Below, piece after piece: positions 54,992 to 64,000 of a stretch of DNA of 64,000 nucleotides; the stretch's first letter is position 1, and every line of letters begins with the position of its first letter. The position numbers were made by a program, and so were the translations under genes. The notes below the pieces were generated by a model, which made no database searches, was not told the DNA's origin, and saw nothing but the letters and a program-made list of their open reading frames with translations. Source of the stretch: Zizania palustris (Eukaryota > Streptophyta > Magnoliopsida > Poales > Poaceae); the NCBI GenBank assembly GCA_019279435.1, contig JAAALK010000288.1, positions 71,682,811-71,746,810 of the forward strand. Reading direction: 5' to 3'.

Positions 54992-55102
54992 GCTCATGTA
55001 GGAGTCATTAATTTTCATTTCCTTTGTACTACCATTTGTGACCGAGAAAGGGGGAAACCTATGCATGCATGAAACTGTACCGGTAAGGCAGTATATAAGT
55101 AA

Positions 55103-55419
55103 GGGGTGTTTGGATAAATGCTAAATTTTAGTTCCTGTTATATCGAATGTTTATATATTATTTTAGAGTATTAAATGTAAACTATTTACAAAACACATTC
55201 ATAATCGATGGATTATTCACGAAACGAATCTAATAAATCTAATTATGTCACGATTTGACAATGTGATGCTGTAGTAAATATTTACTAATCATGGATTAGT
55301 TAGGCTTAATAAATTCGTTTAACGAATTATCCTTAGATTCTGCAATTATTTTTATAATTAATTCACCTTTAGTTCTTCAAAATGATGTCGACACGTGTTA
55401 AAATTTAGTACCTAAATGG
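55103..55419. mobile_element. Grass GTGTTTGG-type MITE, about 317 bp
   Basis: GGGGTGTTTGG near 55103, an inner GACGAATCTAATAA / TTAATAAATTCGTT inverted pair and TTTAGTACCTAAAT near the end match a very common grass MITE type as I remember it. The outer ends are degraded and I could not fix a TSD. Confidence 0.55.
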
Positions 55420-55589
55420 TAGTCGATCGTAACGGTGGTAGTGCCCGATGATGAAAAATTATATATCTTTGCTCAGGCTACGCCGAGGTAGCTGCTCGCT
55501 GCTCGCTTGCCTAAAAGGTTTCGTGGCCGTCTGCAAAAATCCAGCAAAAATTATTGTAGCCGGCCCTCTTTGGTAGTACTAGCTAGGAG

Positions 55590-55590
55590 A

Positions 55591-55630
<40 letters not shown>

Positions 55631-55795
55631 CACGAGAGTATTAGAATAATTATTCTACACTGATTATTTTTAGTATTAGATTTTCTTAGTAAAATATCAA
55701 TTAAGTATTATTTTTTTCAGTAGTAAATTTTTTAGTAAAACAGCTATTATACACTCGTGATGTAAGATATCATTTGTATATATATATATATACAT
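55590..55795. mobile_element. Second (TA)n-flanked MITE-like copy
   Basis: An (AT)n run at about 55590-55625 and (AT)n at about 55775-55792 flank a ~150-bp segment. That segment has TTATTCTACACTGATT near its left end and CACTCGTGATGTAAGA near its right, diverged versions of the words in the 54612-54880 element. Confidence 0.5.
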
Positions 55796-56530
55796 ACCCT
55801 ATCATATAATTGTGCCCTTGTTATTCCAATCCTATTAATTGTTAATTGTGCATGCACTAACAAAAGAAAATAAATGTAAAATCAAGTCTATGTGGATTAA
55901 AATTTTAATGATAAATATTAAAATATTTATGGGACAAAGTGAACAAGTTATAAGTAGTACTTCCCCTGATTTTTAAATTATTGGTAATATGTACGTCCTA
56001 TCACCTACCAAAGAATAATTAATTAGTACGCATATTTTTATTTTTACTCATATTAAATATATTTATGTTGCACTTATAGTTAACAAGTTTACGTGTACAC
56101 AGAGGTATACGAGTCTAAAATAATCTCACATTATCAAAACGTTAACATTGAGTATCCAAATAATGTAAGCCTAGAGATTCAAGAAAAAATAAACCAAACT
56201 AAGTATATATACCTCGATCGCATGCATGCTTGCCTGCTCGCACCGTGGCATGCTGGCTGCTTCTACTCAGATGTGCAGCAACTCAGATGCTGGCGATAAG
56301 ATATTGACGTCCCGCACGCGCTTTGGGTAAAAAACTCGTACCACTTCTAAACTAATCAGGCAAAAAGAAACAGAGCAGCGACCTACTTAGGACCGGCTAC
56401 CATACCCTGCGTCGTCACCCTGCTAAATTTAATTTTAACCATGCTGCTGAATCCGAAGTGATTTTACTTGCTTGGTAGCTCCCTGGACCATGATCAACTG
56501 CATGCTACCTCAGGCCAGTAAACTAAGGGG
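55796..56530. other. Intergenic, nothing assigned
   Basis: AT-rich, low-copy-looking sequence with no supported gene, RNA gene or repeat boundary. Confidence 0.5.
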
Positions 56531-56537
56531 CTAATAC

Positions 56538-57046
56538 AAAGCGATTAAAATCAGTGACTGAATTTTAGTCACCTCCTATTTAGATCCAGTGATTAAAGTA
56601 GGGACTAAAGACTTTATTGCAATGTAGAATGACTCAAATGCCCCTTATTTATTGCTCCTTGCTTTTCCCTCTTAGCTCCTCCTTGTGATTAATGAGACGG
56701 ACCCTGTTTGGAAGAGGGGGCTAAAGTTTAGCCCCCACTTTAACCCTCATTTTAGTCTTTGGGGAGCCAAACATGTGGACTAAAACTTAGGTGCTAAACT
56801 TTAGCCACTTTTTCTTTAGCCCCTCTAAGGAGTGCTAAAAGGAGCTAAATGGTGCTAAAAGTGATCCTCCTGTGTTAATTGTCATCTTTGCCCCCAAACA
56901 CGTGGATGCTAAAAGAAGAGAAAGGTAAAAGGAGGGGCAACTGAGTCTTTTGTATACTCATTACTAAAGTTTAGCTCATATATCCAAAATACCCTAAATT
57001 CTCAACTTTAACCCTAGCTGCCTCCTCCTAAACAGATTCTAAATTT
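56538..57046. mobile_element. Tourist-like MITE cluster
   Basis: Two adjacent segments (about 56538-56660 and 56698-57046) are built of GGACTAAA/TTTAGTC(C) and CTGTTTGGA words. The second runs from GGACCCTGTTTGGAAG to a degraded complement CCTCCTAAACAGATTCT. This composition is typical of PIF/Harbinger-type MITEs in grasses. The TSDs are not clear. Confidence 0.5.
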
Positions 57047-57518
57047 TAGTTAATTTATTTTAGCTCTTTATACTTATGAAAGAAGCGTCTTAAAAAAATA
57101 TGAGCAACCAGGAGTAAGAGATTGCAGGAGTAGTTGGACCGACGAAAGAGTGACTGACAGGTGAGGCAATAGTAGCATCGGTCCCAGTCGTCAGCCAGGC
57201 GGACAAAGAGGTAGAGCTAGCTCAGTTCTGGTCCGCGCTTCACGAGGCAAAGCTAGCAGAAAGAGAGCCCATCCTGCGTGCGGTCCTGACGAGGCGATCT
57301 TTGCCGTACCCATAGGCCGGGTTGTTTAGCTCTGCCTAAGCTAATAAAACCTAGTAGGCTTTAAGCCTTGTTGTATCGTTAGGATTTGATCAGCTTAGTC
57401 TGGATTGTTAATCAGCCTAGGCCGTAGGGATCAGTAACCCATACAGCAGGGCTGTCCAGCCTTTTGTTTTGTTTTTCCTACGTAGGCGCATGGATCCATT
57501 TGTTATCAGTCCAGCGAG
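57047..57518. other. Intergenic, nothing assigned
   Basis: Moderate-GC sequence between MITE-like repeats. No gene supported. Confidence 0.5.
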
Positions 57519-57526
57519 GGACACAG

Positions 57527-59582
57527 TAGTGATGGATATAGATATCAGAATATTCGAATTATTTGTATTCGTATTCAAATAATTGTAAATATGGATATCT
57601 ATATTCGTATTCGAATTAAATATGCATGATATTCGGAAATATTCGACTTCGTTTTACAAATGTGGATATGGAAACGGATATCCGAATTCTGTTGAATGTG
57701 GATATGAAAATAGATACATCCGTATTCGTTTTAGGATTTTACACAGATTAAACTTAGACTCAAGATAATATATTATCTTATTTATATAATTATGGAATAC
57801 TTAAGTTAGTGAATATTAATAAGTTATGGTTTAAAGTAAATTGATGGTTAAATATTTGTTTGAACTTGAATTTTTTTATAATAAAAATACAACGTATCTC
57901 ATTTCATATAATTTTTTTGTATTTTTCTAGATACATTTTCTATTTTTAACTCATTAATTGTGTTTCTAGGATTTAAATTGAAATATGTAAAATTTGAAAT
58001 GCAAGTACCTAAAATAATGCACTAAAATTTATAAAAAAAATGCATTCACTATTTTGTGTCCATTTTTATTTCTTATCCATGAAATTTAAAGAAATATTAA
58101 AAAATTCATGTCACGACACTTCATCGGTAATGTGGAGCTTAAGGGTTTTTTAATTATAAAAAATCAAATAAAGTCTGAAAAATACGAGACTTATCACGGT
58201 GTTATAATATTATACGTAGATACCATGATAAGATTTTGAAAATATTTCGAGAAATTTATCATATAGAATATTAAAAATCTGAGATTCTTTTGAGAGGAAA
58301 TAGAGTTTTGAGAAGGAATAAGCTATGGTTTAAACTAAATTGATGGTTAAATGTTTGTTTGAACTTGAATTTTTTTATATAATCAAAATACAACATATAT
58401 CATACCATATAATTGTTTTGTATTTTTATAGATCCATTTGCTATTTTTAACTCATTAATTGTGTTTCTAGTATTTAAATTGGAATATGTGAAATTTAAAC
58501 TGCAAGTACCTAAAATAATGCACTAAAATTTATAGAAAAATCACATTCACTATTTTGTGTCCATTTTTAGTTCTTATCCACTAAATTTAAAGAAATGTTA
58601 AAAAATTTATGTTACGAAACTTCATTAGTAATGTGGAGCTTAAGTGTTTTTTAATTATAAAAAATCAAATAAAGTCTAGAAAATACGAGACTTGTCACAG
58701 TGTTATAATATTATACGTAGATATCATGATATTTTTAAAATGTTTTTAAAATTTTATCATATAGGATGTTAAGAAATCTGAGATTCTCTTGAGAGTAATT
58801 AGAGTTTTGAAAAGTAATAAGCTATGGTTTAAAATAAATTGATGGTGAAATGTTTGTTTGAACTTGAATTTTTTTATATAATCAAAATACAACATATTTA
58901 ATCCCATATAAATTGTTTGTATTTTTCTAGATCCATTTTCTATTTTTAACTCATTAATTGTGTTTCTAGTATTTAAATTAGAATATGTGAAATTTGAACT
59001 GCAAGTACCTAAATTTATATGTTATAATATTATACGTAGATACCATGATAAAATTTCTAAAATGTTTCTAGAAATTTATCATATAGGATGTTAATAAATT
59101 TTTGAAAATGTTTAATTTTTAAAAACAATAAAATTCAACCAATTCTTTCCAAATTGCCGCCTGTTTTTTCTGCATTGGTGCGCCTGGACTAAATTTGTGT
59201 GTTCTTGTTGGTTGAAATGTATGATGAATTTTAGTTCAAGACTTTATGTAGTTCGTGTTGGTTGTTGTGTATGATAAATTTTAGCTAGTGTTGTTTAAAA
59301 ATTTAGTTTGTGCATGGTTTATTGTGTATCATTGTTTCTTATTAATTATTATTCTAATTTGGTACATTGGACCCTTTGGACTTTTGGAAAATTTGTGAAA
59401 CAACGAACATTTGGAATTAAACCGAGTAAACATCCGAATACATATTCGTATTCGAAACATCCATTTTGTGTTCGTATTCGAGAACATCCGAATCCATATC
59501 CGTATCCGTATGCGAATTAAAGTGTAGTAAATAGTGCTATTCGGATTCGTTTCCATCCATTTCTGATCCAAATCCATCCCTA
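57527..59582. mobile_element. hAT-like element, 2056 bp, with internal tandem array
   Basis: The ends TAGTGATGGATATAGAT and ATCCAAATCCATCCCTA form an imperfect inverted repeat. Flanking octamers are GGACACAG (57519-57526) and GGACAGAG (59583-59590), 7 of 8 identical. Both terminal ~150-200 bp are rich in ATTCG/CGAAT and GGATAT words. The middle is an array of ~490-bp units starting near 57830, 58322 and 58812 (the last incomplete). No transposase. It is the same family as the element split at 8458/54415. Confidence 0.78.
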
Positions 59583-59590
59583 GGACAGAG

Positions 59591-60050
59591 TGACAGATGT
59601 CGTTGGCCCCCTCCTTTCTCTCTCCCCCTCTCTTGTTTGTGAATTTGAGAGCATTTTATCGGCGCGAGTTGGGAAAGTGACACTGGCATTTAACTCGAGG
59701 TCTCGTTAACATAATAGAAATTCTCTGTCTAGTTCATAAGCTAACTCTCTAAAAAAATTATCAAATAATCAATATTCAAATAATTGCATATTAAACATCA
59801 AAATATAAAATAAATACAGTACATAATAAAGTTCCAAAATCTAAACATCATGGTTACATTACTATTTCTACGATTCTAGCAATACATCACCCAAGTTATA
59901 TGTTTCATAGTTCCATATAACAATTCCATATGCCATAATAATAAACTTATCACGGCAAATTAGTAAGTTACCAAGTAACAACTAGGCACTAGCAAATACA
60001 TTATATGATAATGAGTCTTATACTCAAGATAGTGTTTAGATGTTGCTTTA
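59591..60050. other. Intergenic, nothing assigned
   Basis: AT-rich sequence between the hAT-like and CACTA elements. No supported feature. Confidence 0.5.
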
Positions 60051-61285
60051 CACTACCTAAACAACATTATTAGTGACGGGTTATAATAGTCATTTGTAAC
60101 GGGCATCGTACCCGTCACTCGTATTATATCAGTAATGACCTATCATTAGTGATGAATATACACCCGTTACTAAAGGTCACCCATCACTAATGGTCACCTT
60201 TAGTGACGCGTATAGAGATGTTCACGTGTCACTAAAGATCACCTTTAGTGACGTACATACATCTATACTCGTCACTAAAGGTGGACCATTAGTGACGAGT
60301 ATAGATATTCACGGGTCACTAAAGGTCAATTTTTTCATTTTAGATTTTTTCTATACAGTTTCATTTACTTTCTTTTAATTCAAATGATTTAACGATTAAA
60401 TCAAAGATGGTCATGGATGTGCTGTTTTCATTATTTTTGTCATCGTTCCGATGTGATTTCCATATGATCATCATCGGTGAGGCCTCTATCCCAAGTCGCA
60501 ATAGAAGAGAAAAGACGATGACAAAGAAGAAGAATAATAAATCTGAGGTGGTCATGAATGCGTTCTTTCCATTATTTTTGTCGTTGTCCTAATATGCTTT
60601 CCATGTGGTCATCGTCGGTGAGGCCTCTATCTTAAGACAAAATAGAGGAGGAGAGACGATGATAAAGAATAAGGGGATAAAGAGGTGATAACAATGGAGA
60701 AGAGCAAACAATGGTAATAAATCTATACCCTTTGATGAAGGAGTTCAATACTGATGAGCTCATGGTCGGGGTGGAGCATGAAGTAACGCCGGCCGTCGTT
60801 GAGTAAATCTTGTAGTGATGTCGTCCATCATCGATAGAGCTCGAGATGAGAATGGTAAAGATTAAGTAGAGAGAGCAAGAGAGAGAAGTTATAGAATGGT
60901 TGAGAGTAAAGACTGAAGAGAGGAGACGAGACTTTATGATAGCGTGTGTATGTTTTCGGGCTAGTTTTCTTCTGTCTGTCCAAATTTTCAAAAATTTTCG
61001 TATGAATTGGTCTTTAGTGACGGGTCTAGATAATCATGTGTCACTAAAGGTAGGTATTTAGTGATGAGTCTAGATATTCACGTGTCACTAATGATAGGTC
61101 TTTAGTGTTGGGTCTCACACGTGTCACTAAAGTAGGTTTTTAGTAATGAATCTCAATGTTACCCTTCACTAAAGATCGGTTTAAAATTTGGCAACTCATT
61201 AGGCCATCGTTAAAGGTATATTAGTGACGCATGTTTTTTATTTGTCACTAAAGTTACGTCATTAAAAATCATTTGTGTGGTAGTG
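60051..61285. mobile_element. Non-autonomous CACTA element, 1235 bp, TSD TTA
   Basis: It begins CACTACC at 60051 and ends GGTAGTG at 61285, flanked by a perfect 3-bp TTA duplication (60048-60050 and 61286-61288). Many TTTAGTGACG-type words in both orientations lie in the two subterminal ~250-bp parts, as expected for transposase binding in CACTA elements. The middle (60360-61000) has no transposase similarity; an opposite-strand frame at 60632-60991 shows no motif. Confidence 0.9.
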
Positions 61286-61288
61286 TTA

Positions 61289-62116
61289 GTGGGATGTGCT
61301 AACTATTTGGCTTTTGGGGCTGTTGGCCAACTGCATGTTTAGGTTGGGCTCGTTAAGCAAATGTATTGCTCGTGAGCCAACTAGAACTAAACATTTGCAC
61401 AGTTCATTAGGCAAACAGAACGAGACGAACTGAACCAAGCTGAACTAGTCTAACCTGAGCGATGAGCGAGTTACATGCTGCGAGTTTTTTTTTCCAACCA
61501 TATTGGCGTTGCAGTTTTGTGAGAATGCATAATGGGCCATATGGATTATCATGCCCATTACAGCACCTGTAACTGTAAAAAGCTAGATCTCTTCTTGTGG
61601 TCCTAAAATCTTGTTTCTTGTTACAGTCAAGGAACAAGTCTTGTGTTGTGGACTTCATCCGTTTCCTGTGTTGCTGAACTGCATGCCTTTGCAACTTAGG
61701 CTGAAATAATCTAAGGGAAAGGAGCCCAAGCAGAAATTCAGGCCACAACATCTTATGACTAGCTTAAGTTGGCTTAGGCCTGTGTCTTGTATGATGGGCC
61801 TCCCCCAATAGGCCCAAAGCCATGTATCTTTCCTTCTTTTTTGCCCTCTGGCAAATTGTGAGCGTGGTGTCACTTTGGCTCTCAACATTCACTAGCACCA
61901 TGAACCATATTTGCAGAGCGCAAGAGGGAATCATTCAAGAATGACAAAACATCAGAGAAGACTCTAGGCTGCTGACATGAGCAGGGTTCACCCATTTCCT
62001 GATCTTAATCAAATGGGAAGAATAGAATGATGGAATAGAATCAGAACCTCAGGGCACCTACAGAATGCCCTCTAATACAGACAGTACAAAGCAGCAAATG
62101 TGCTTTTATTTTTAGA
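61289..62116. other. Intergenic, no gene supported
   Basis: Minus-strand frames of 77 and 114 codons at 61407-61888 overlap one another in different frames and have no recognisable domain. I do not call them. Confidence 0.5.
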
Positions 62117-62434
62117 TTAATTGCTTATGTGCCACCGTTATTGTTTTTTGAAACGCTAAAAATGTCATTAAAATTTCGGTATTTACTCATATGTCATTAA
62201 TATTTTAAATTCACTTTTTATGCTATTTAGGCCTAAATATTCATAAAAGAGTAATTACATAAAAATGGTGAATTATAAATAGTAATGGCACATGAGCAAA
62301 TATTCAGAGTCTGCACGTGGACCCAGATGACATAAAAGAGTGAATTTGAAATAGCAATGGCATATGAGCAAATACCAAAATTTTAATAGCATTTTTGGCG
62401 TTTCAGACAATAACGGTGGCACAAAAGCAATTAA
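62117..62434. mobile_element. Foldback MITE-like element, 318 bp
   Basis: The arms 62117-62222 and about 62331-62434 are inverted copies of about 105 nt: TTAATTGCTTATGTGCCACC on the left corresponds to GGTGGCACAAAAGCAATTAA on the right. A further partial copy of the right arm lies in direct orientation at about 62250-62310. The transcript would form a long hairpin. Confidence 0.75.
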
Positions 62435-62444
62435 CCCAGGAAAA

Positions 62445-62581
62445 ATTACTCACGTACCATTATAATTTTTAAGAATTACTTATATGCCACGGTTAGTGAC
62501 TGTGGTGGGTCCATTTATCAGTGACACACCATTGGCATATTGACAAACCATAACAATTATAACGTCATAGAAAAAATTAAC
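62445..62581. repeat. 137-bp short repeat, copy 1
   Basis: It starts ATTACTCACGTACCATTATA and ends with GTCATAGAAAAAATTAA. The ends are imperfect inverted repeats (..GCCATTATAATTTTT / AAAATTGTAATGGC.. in copy 2). It abuts the foldback element and shares ATATGCCACGGTTAG-type words with it. Confidence 0.75.
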
Positions 62582-63110
62582 CTTTTATTGGATGATACAT
62601 GGAAATACATGTCGCCTTCTAAAGGACTAGTCACACACATACTGGCATGCAATGATGTTATAAGGCGTCCCTATGACCGAGTGAATCTGTAAATGATCAA
62701 ATCTGCAGGGACCTTCAAATTTCAAAGGCTTTCAAATGATTTCATGGAAGAGAGGAATATCTGGTTGAGGACTTCCTTTGGTTGAAACCAATACTTTCTA
62801 GTGTCTCCAGTACATAGTCAAGCAAAATGTTGTTTCCAAACGGGGTGAAGTCCAATCCATCGCTGCGTGATATGAAAGAATGTCATGTAGTGAATAGTGA
62901 TTGTTAATTTGTTATTAGAAAAATATAACACGTAAGAAGAAAGCAACACTTTGCTTATTCACAATTGCATCACAACACAACGTATTGCCTTTGTCAAATA
63001 GAAACACAGGTGCACTTTGAAAAACATCTAGGCATGAAGACTGAAGTTGAAAAGAAGAGCGATTTTATGGTACATGAGGTACAATCTTTTTAGCATAAAA
63101 TTTTGGGAAA
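62582..63110. other. Intergenic, nothing assigned
   Basis: The sequence between two copies of a 137-bp repeat. No gene supported. Confidence 0.5.
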
Positions 63111-63248
63111 ATTACTCACATGCCATTATAATTTTTAAAAATTGCCTACATGCCACTATCAGTGACTGTGGCGGTCCCCATTTGTCAGTGACATACTGAT
63201 GATATATTAGCAAACTATAAAAATTGTAATGGCATAGAAAAAATTAAC
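63111..63248. repeat. 137-bp short repeat, copy 2
   Basis: The same order of sequence as 62445-62581 in the same orientation (ATTACTCACATGCCATTATA to GGCATAGAAAAAATTAA). It is the better copy for seeing the inverted ends. No clear TSD. Confidence 0.75.
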
Positions 63249-64000
63249 CCCATAATTTTTGGTATCTCTAGATACTAAGAGGTATCCAAATTAACACTAA
63301 AAATATCGTATTTCTCAGGACTCCTCTAATACTATAAGATTCCTCCGAAAAGAACATGTGTGTGTATACTGATGTACTGGTCTGTTGATGATCCACTATC
63401 ATTTTTCTCTATCTCAAATAGAAGAGAACATGCATGAGGAGAGAATCCCAACTGCCTGCATTGTCCTAGTGACTCGATGGAACTCCACCACCCAGCCACC
63501 ATTATCCATCCCTCTCCCCTTCCCTTGTCGCTGCTCAGCCTCTCGTGCGGTCACGAGGAAGGTGGTGATGTGGCACTTTCTCCTTTCTTAGATTGCTTCT
63601 TCATGAGGAAGGCGGTGGGGTGTTGAGGCTAGCTTTGGTGTGAGGAAGACTAGATTCCAGTCGGCTTGTGCGTGTATGGTGGTGCGAGTTGGCGGCACCG
63701 TTGTCTAGGTGTATCGACATCGGCTATGTAGAAGATCTATTGAACCCCCTTCCCCTAGCTGTTGTTGCCCTTCCCCCTAACTGCCATTACCATTCTCCCC
63801 TCGCCATCACTAGAGCACACCACCAGGCTTCTTTTTCCCTTTATATGGCTGGGTGGTGGCTCGGGGCTAGATCTGGCCAACTTCGGCTAGCTTATGCAGT
63901 GGTGCCCATGGTGAAGCTCTAGTGGGCGTGCTAGTGCATTTGGAGTGCCTTAGCATGGGGCAAGATGACATGCGTGGGGAGCTTTAGTGTGGGGTTCTCT
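63249..64000. other. Intergenic to window end, no gene supported
   Basis: Frames of 68 and 84 codons occur on the plus strand (63385-63591 and 63668-63922) but show no domain or clear codon-use signal. An exon of a gene continuing outside cannot be ruled out. Confidence 0.4.

Noticed and set aside
54646..55066. Two minus-strand frames made largely of Tyr/Ile/His repeats
   Set aside because: They are readings of TA/TATG microsatellites.
57827..59100. Tandem units as centromeric satellite
   Set aside because: Only two to three diverged units per locus, enclosed by transposon-like ends with 8-bp TSDs; no long array is seen.
61407..61888. Possible small gene on the minus strand
   Set aside because: Two overlapping frames in different phases, no recognisable domain and no promoter or splice structure I could support.
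63385..63922. Possible exon(s) near the window end
   Set aside because: Short frames without motifs; the context is repeat-rich intergenic DNA and the window ends too soon to judge.

Overview
The window is intergenic, repeat-dominated DNA from a large plant genome. The retrotransposon lineages, the CTTCGG/CCGAAG-rich LTRs and the grass-type MITEs suggest a panicoid grass, possibly Andropogoneae; that is inference, not shown directly. I see no host gene, tRNA, rRNA or CRISPR array that I can support. Nearly every long reading frame is retrotransposon gag/pol in various states of decay, or a shadow of it.

Layout. (1) 1-5099 is the 3' part of a Ty3 (Tat-type) element with degraded RT, two RNase H domains, integrase and a 1289-bp 3' LTR. 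(2) 5100-5920 holds a reverse-oriented copy of a roughly 0.5-kb repeat unit next to CACTA-like subterminal hairpins. (3) 5921-8457 is low-copy-looking DNA with two small MITEs. (4) 8458-54415 is one deeply nested structure. Its outermost layer is a hAT-like element with a near-perfect 8-bp target-site duplication (TSD). Inside it lies a gag-only Ty3 element, here called G1 (8660-52090, TSD CATTC). The 5' LTR of G1 was hit three times: by a Tat tandem array LTR-internal-LTR-internal-LTR (8966-32109, TSD TATCC), by a Sirevirus-type Copia element on the minus strand (32387-43521, TSD CGCGT) and by a solo Tekay/Del-type LTR (44147-47293, TSD CTTCG). The second Tat unit itself holds a minus-strand Tekay-type element (17856-26919) next to a truncated CRM-type chromovirus (about 27127-30854). 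(5) 54416-64000 carries (TA)n arrays with embedded MITE-like elements, Tourist-like MITEs, a second hAT-like element with internal tandem repeats (57527-59582), a 1.2-kb non-autonomous CACTA element (60051-61285) and foldback or short repeats.

Relationships. G1 has gag but no pol. Its LTR start, LTR end and polypurine-tract region resemble those of the pol-bearing element at 1-5099, so the latter is a plausible autonomous partner. The hAT-like elements and the CACTA-like region share a diverged unit of about 0.5 kb. The most informative items for follow-up are the mosaic integrase/LTR/PBS junction in the CRM-type element, a decayed extra frame upstream of gag in the Tekay-type element, TATA-equipped antisense frames in the Tat units, and the tandem-array-bearing hAT-like elements.
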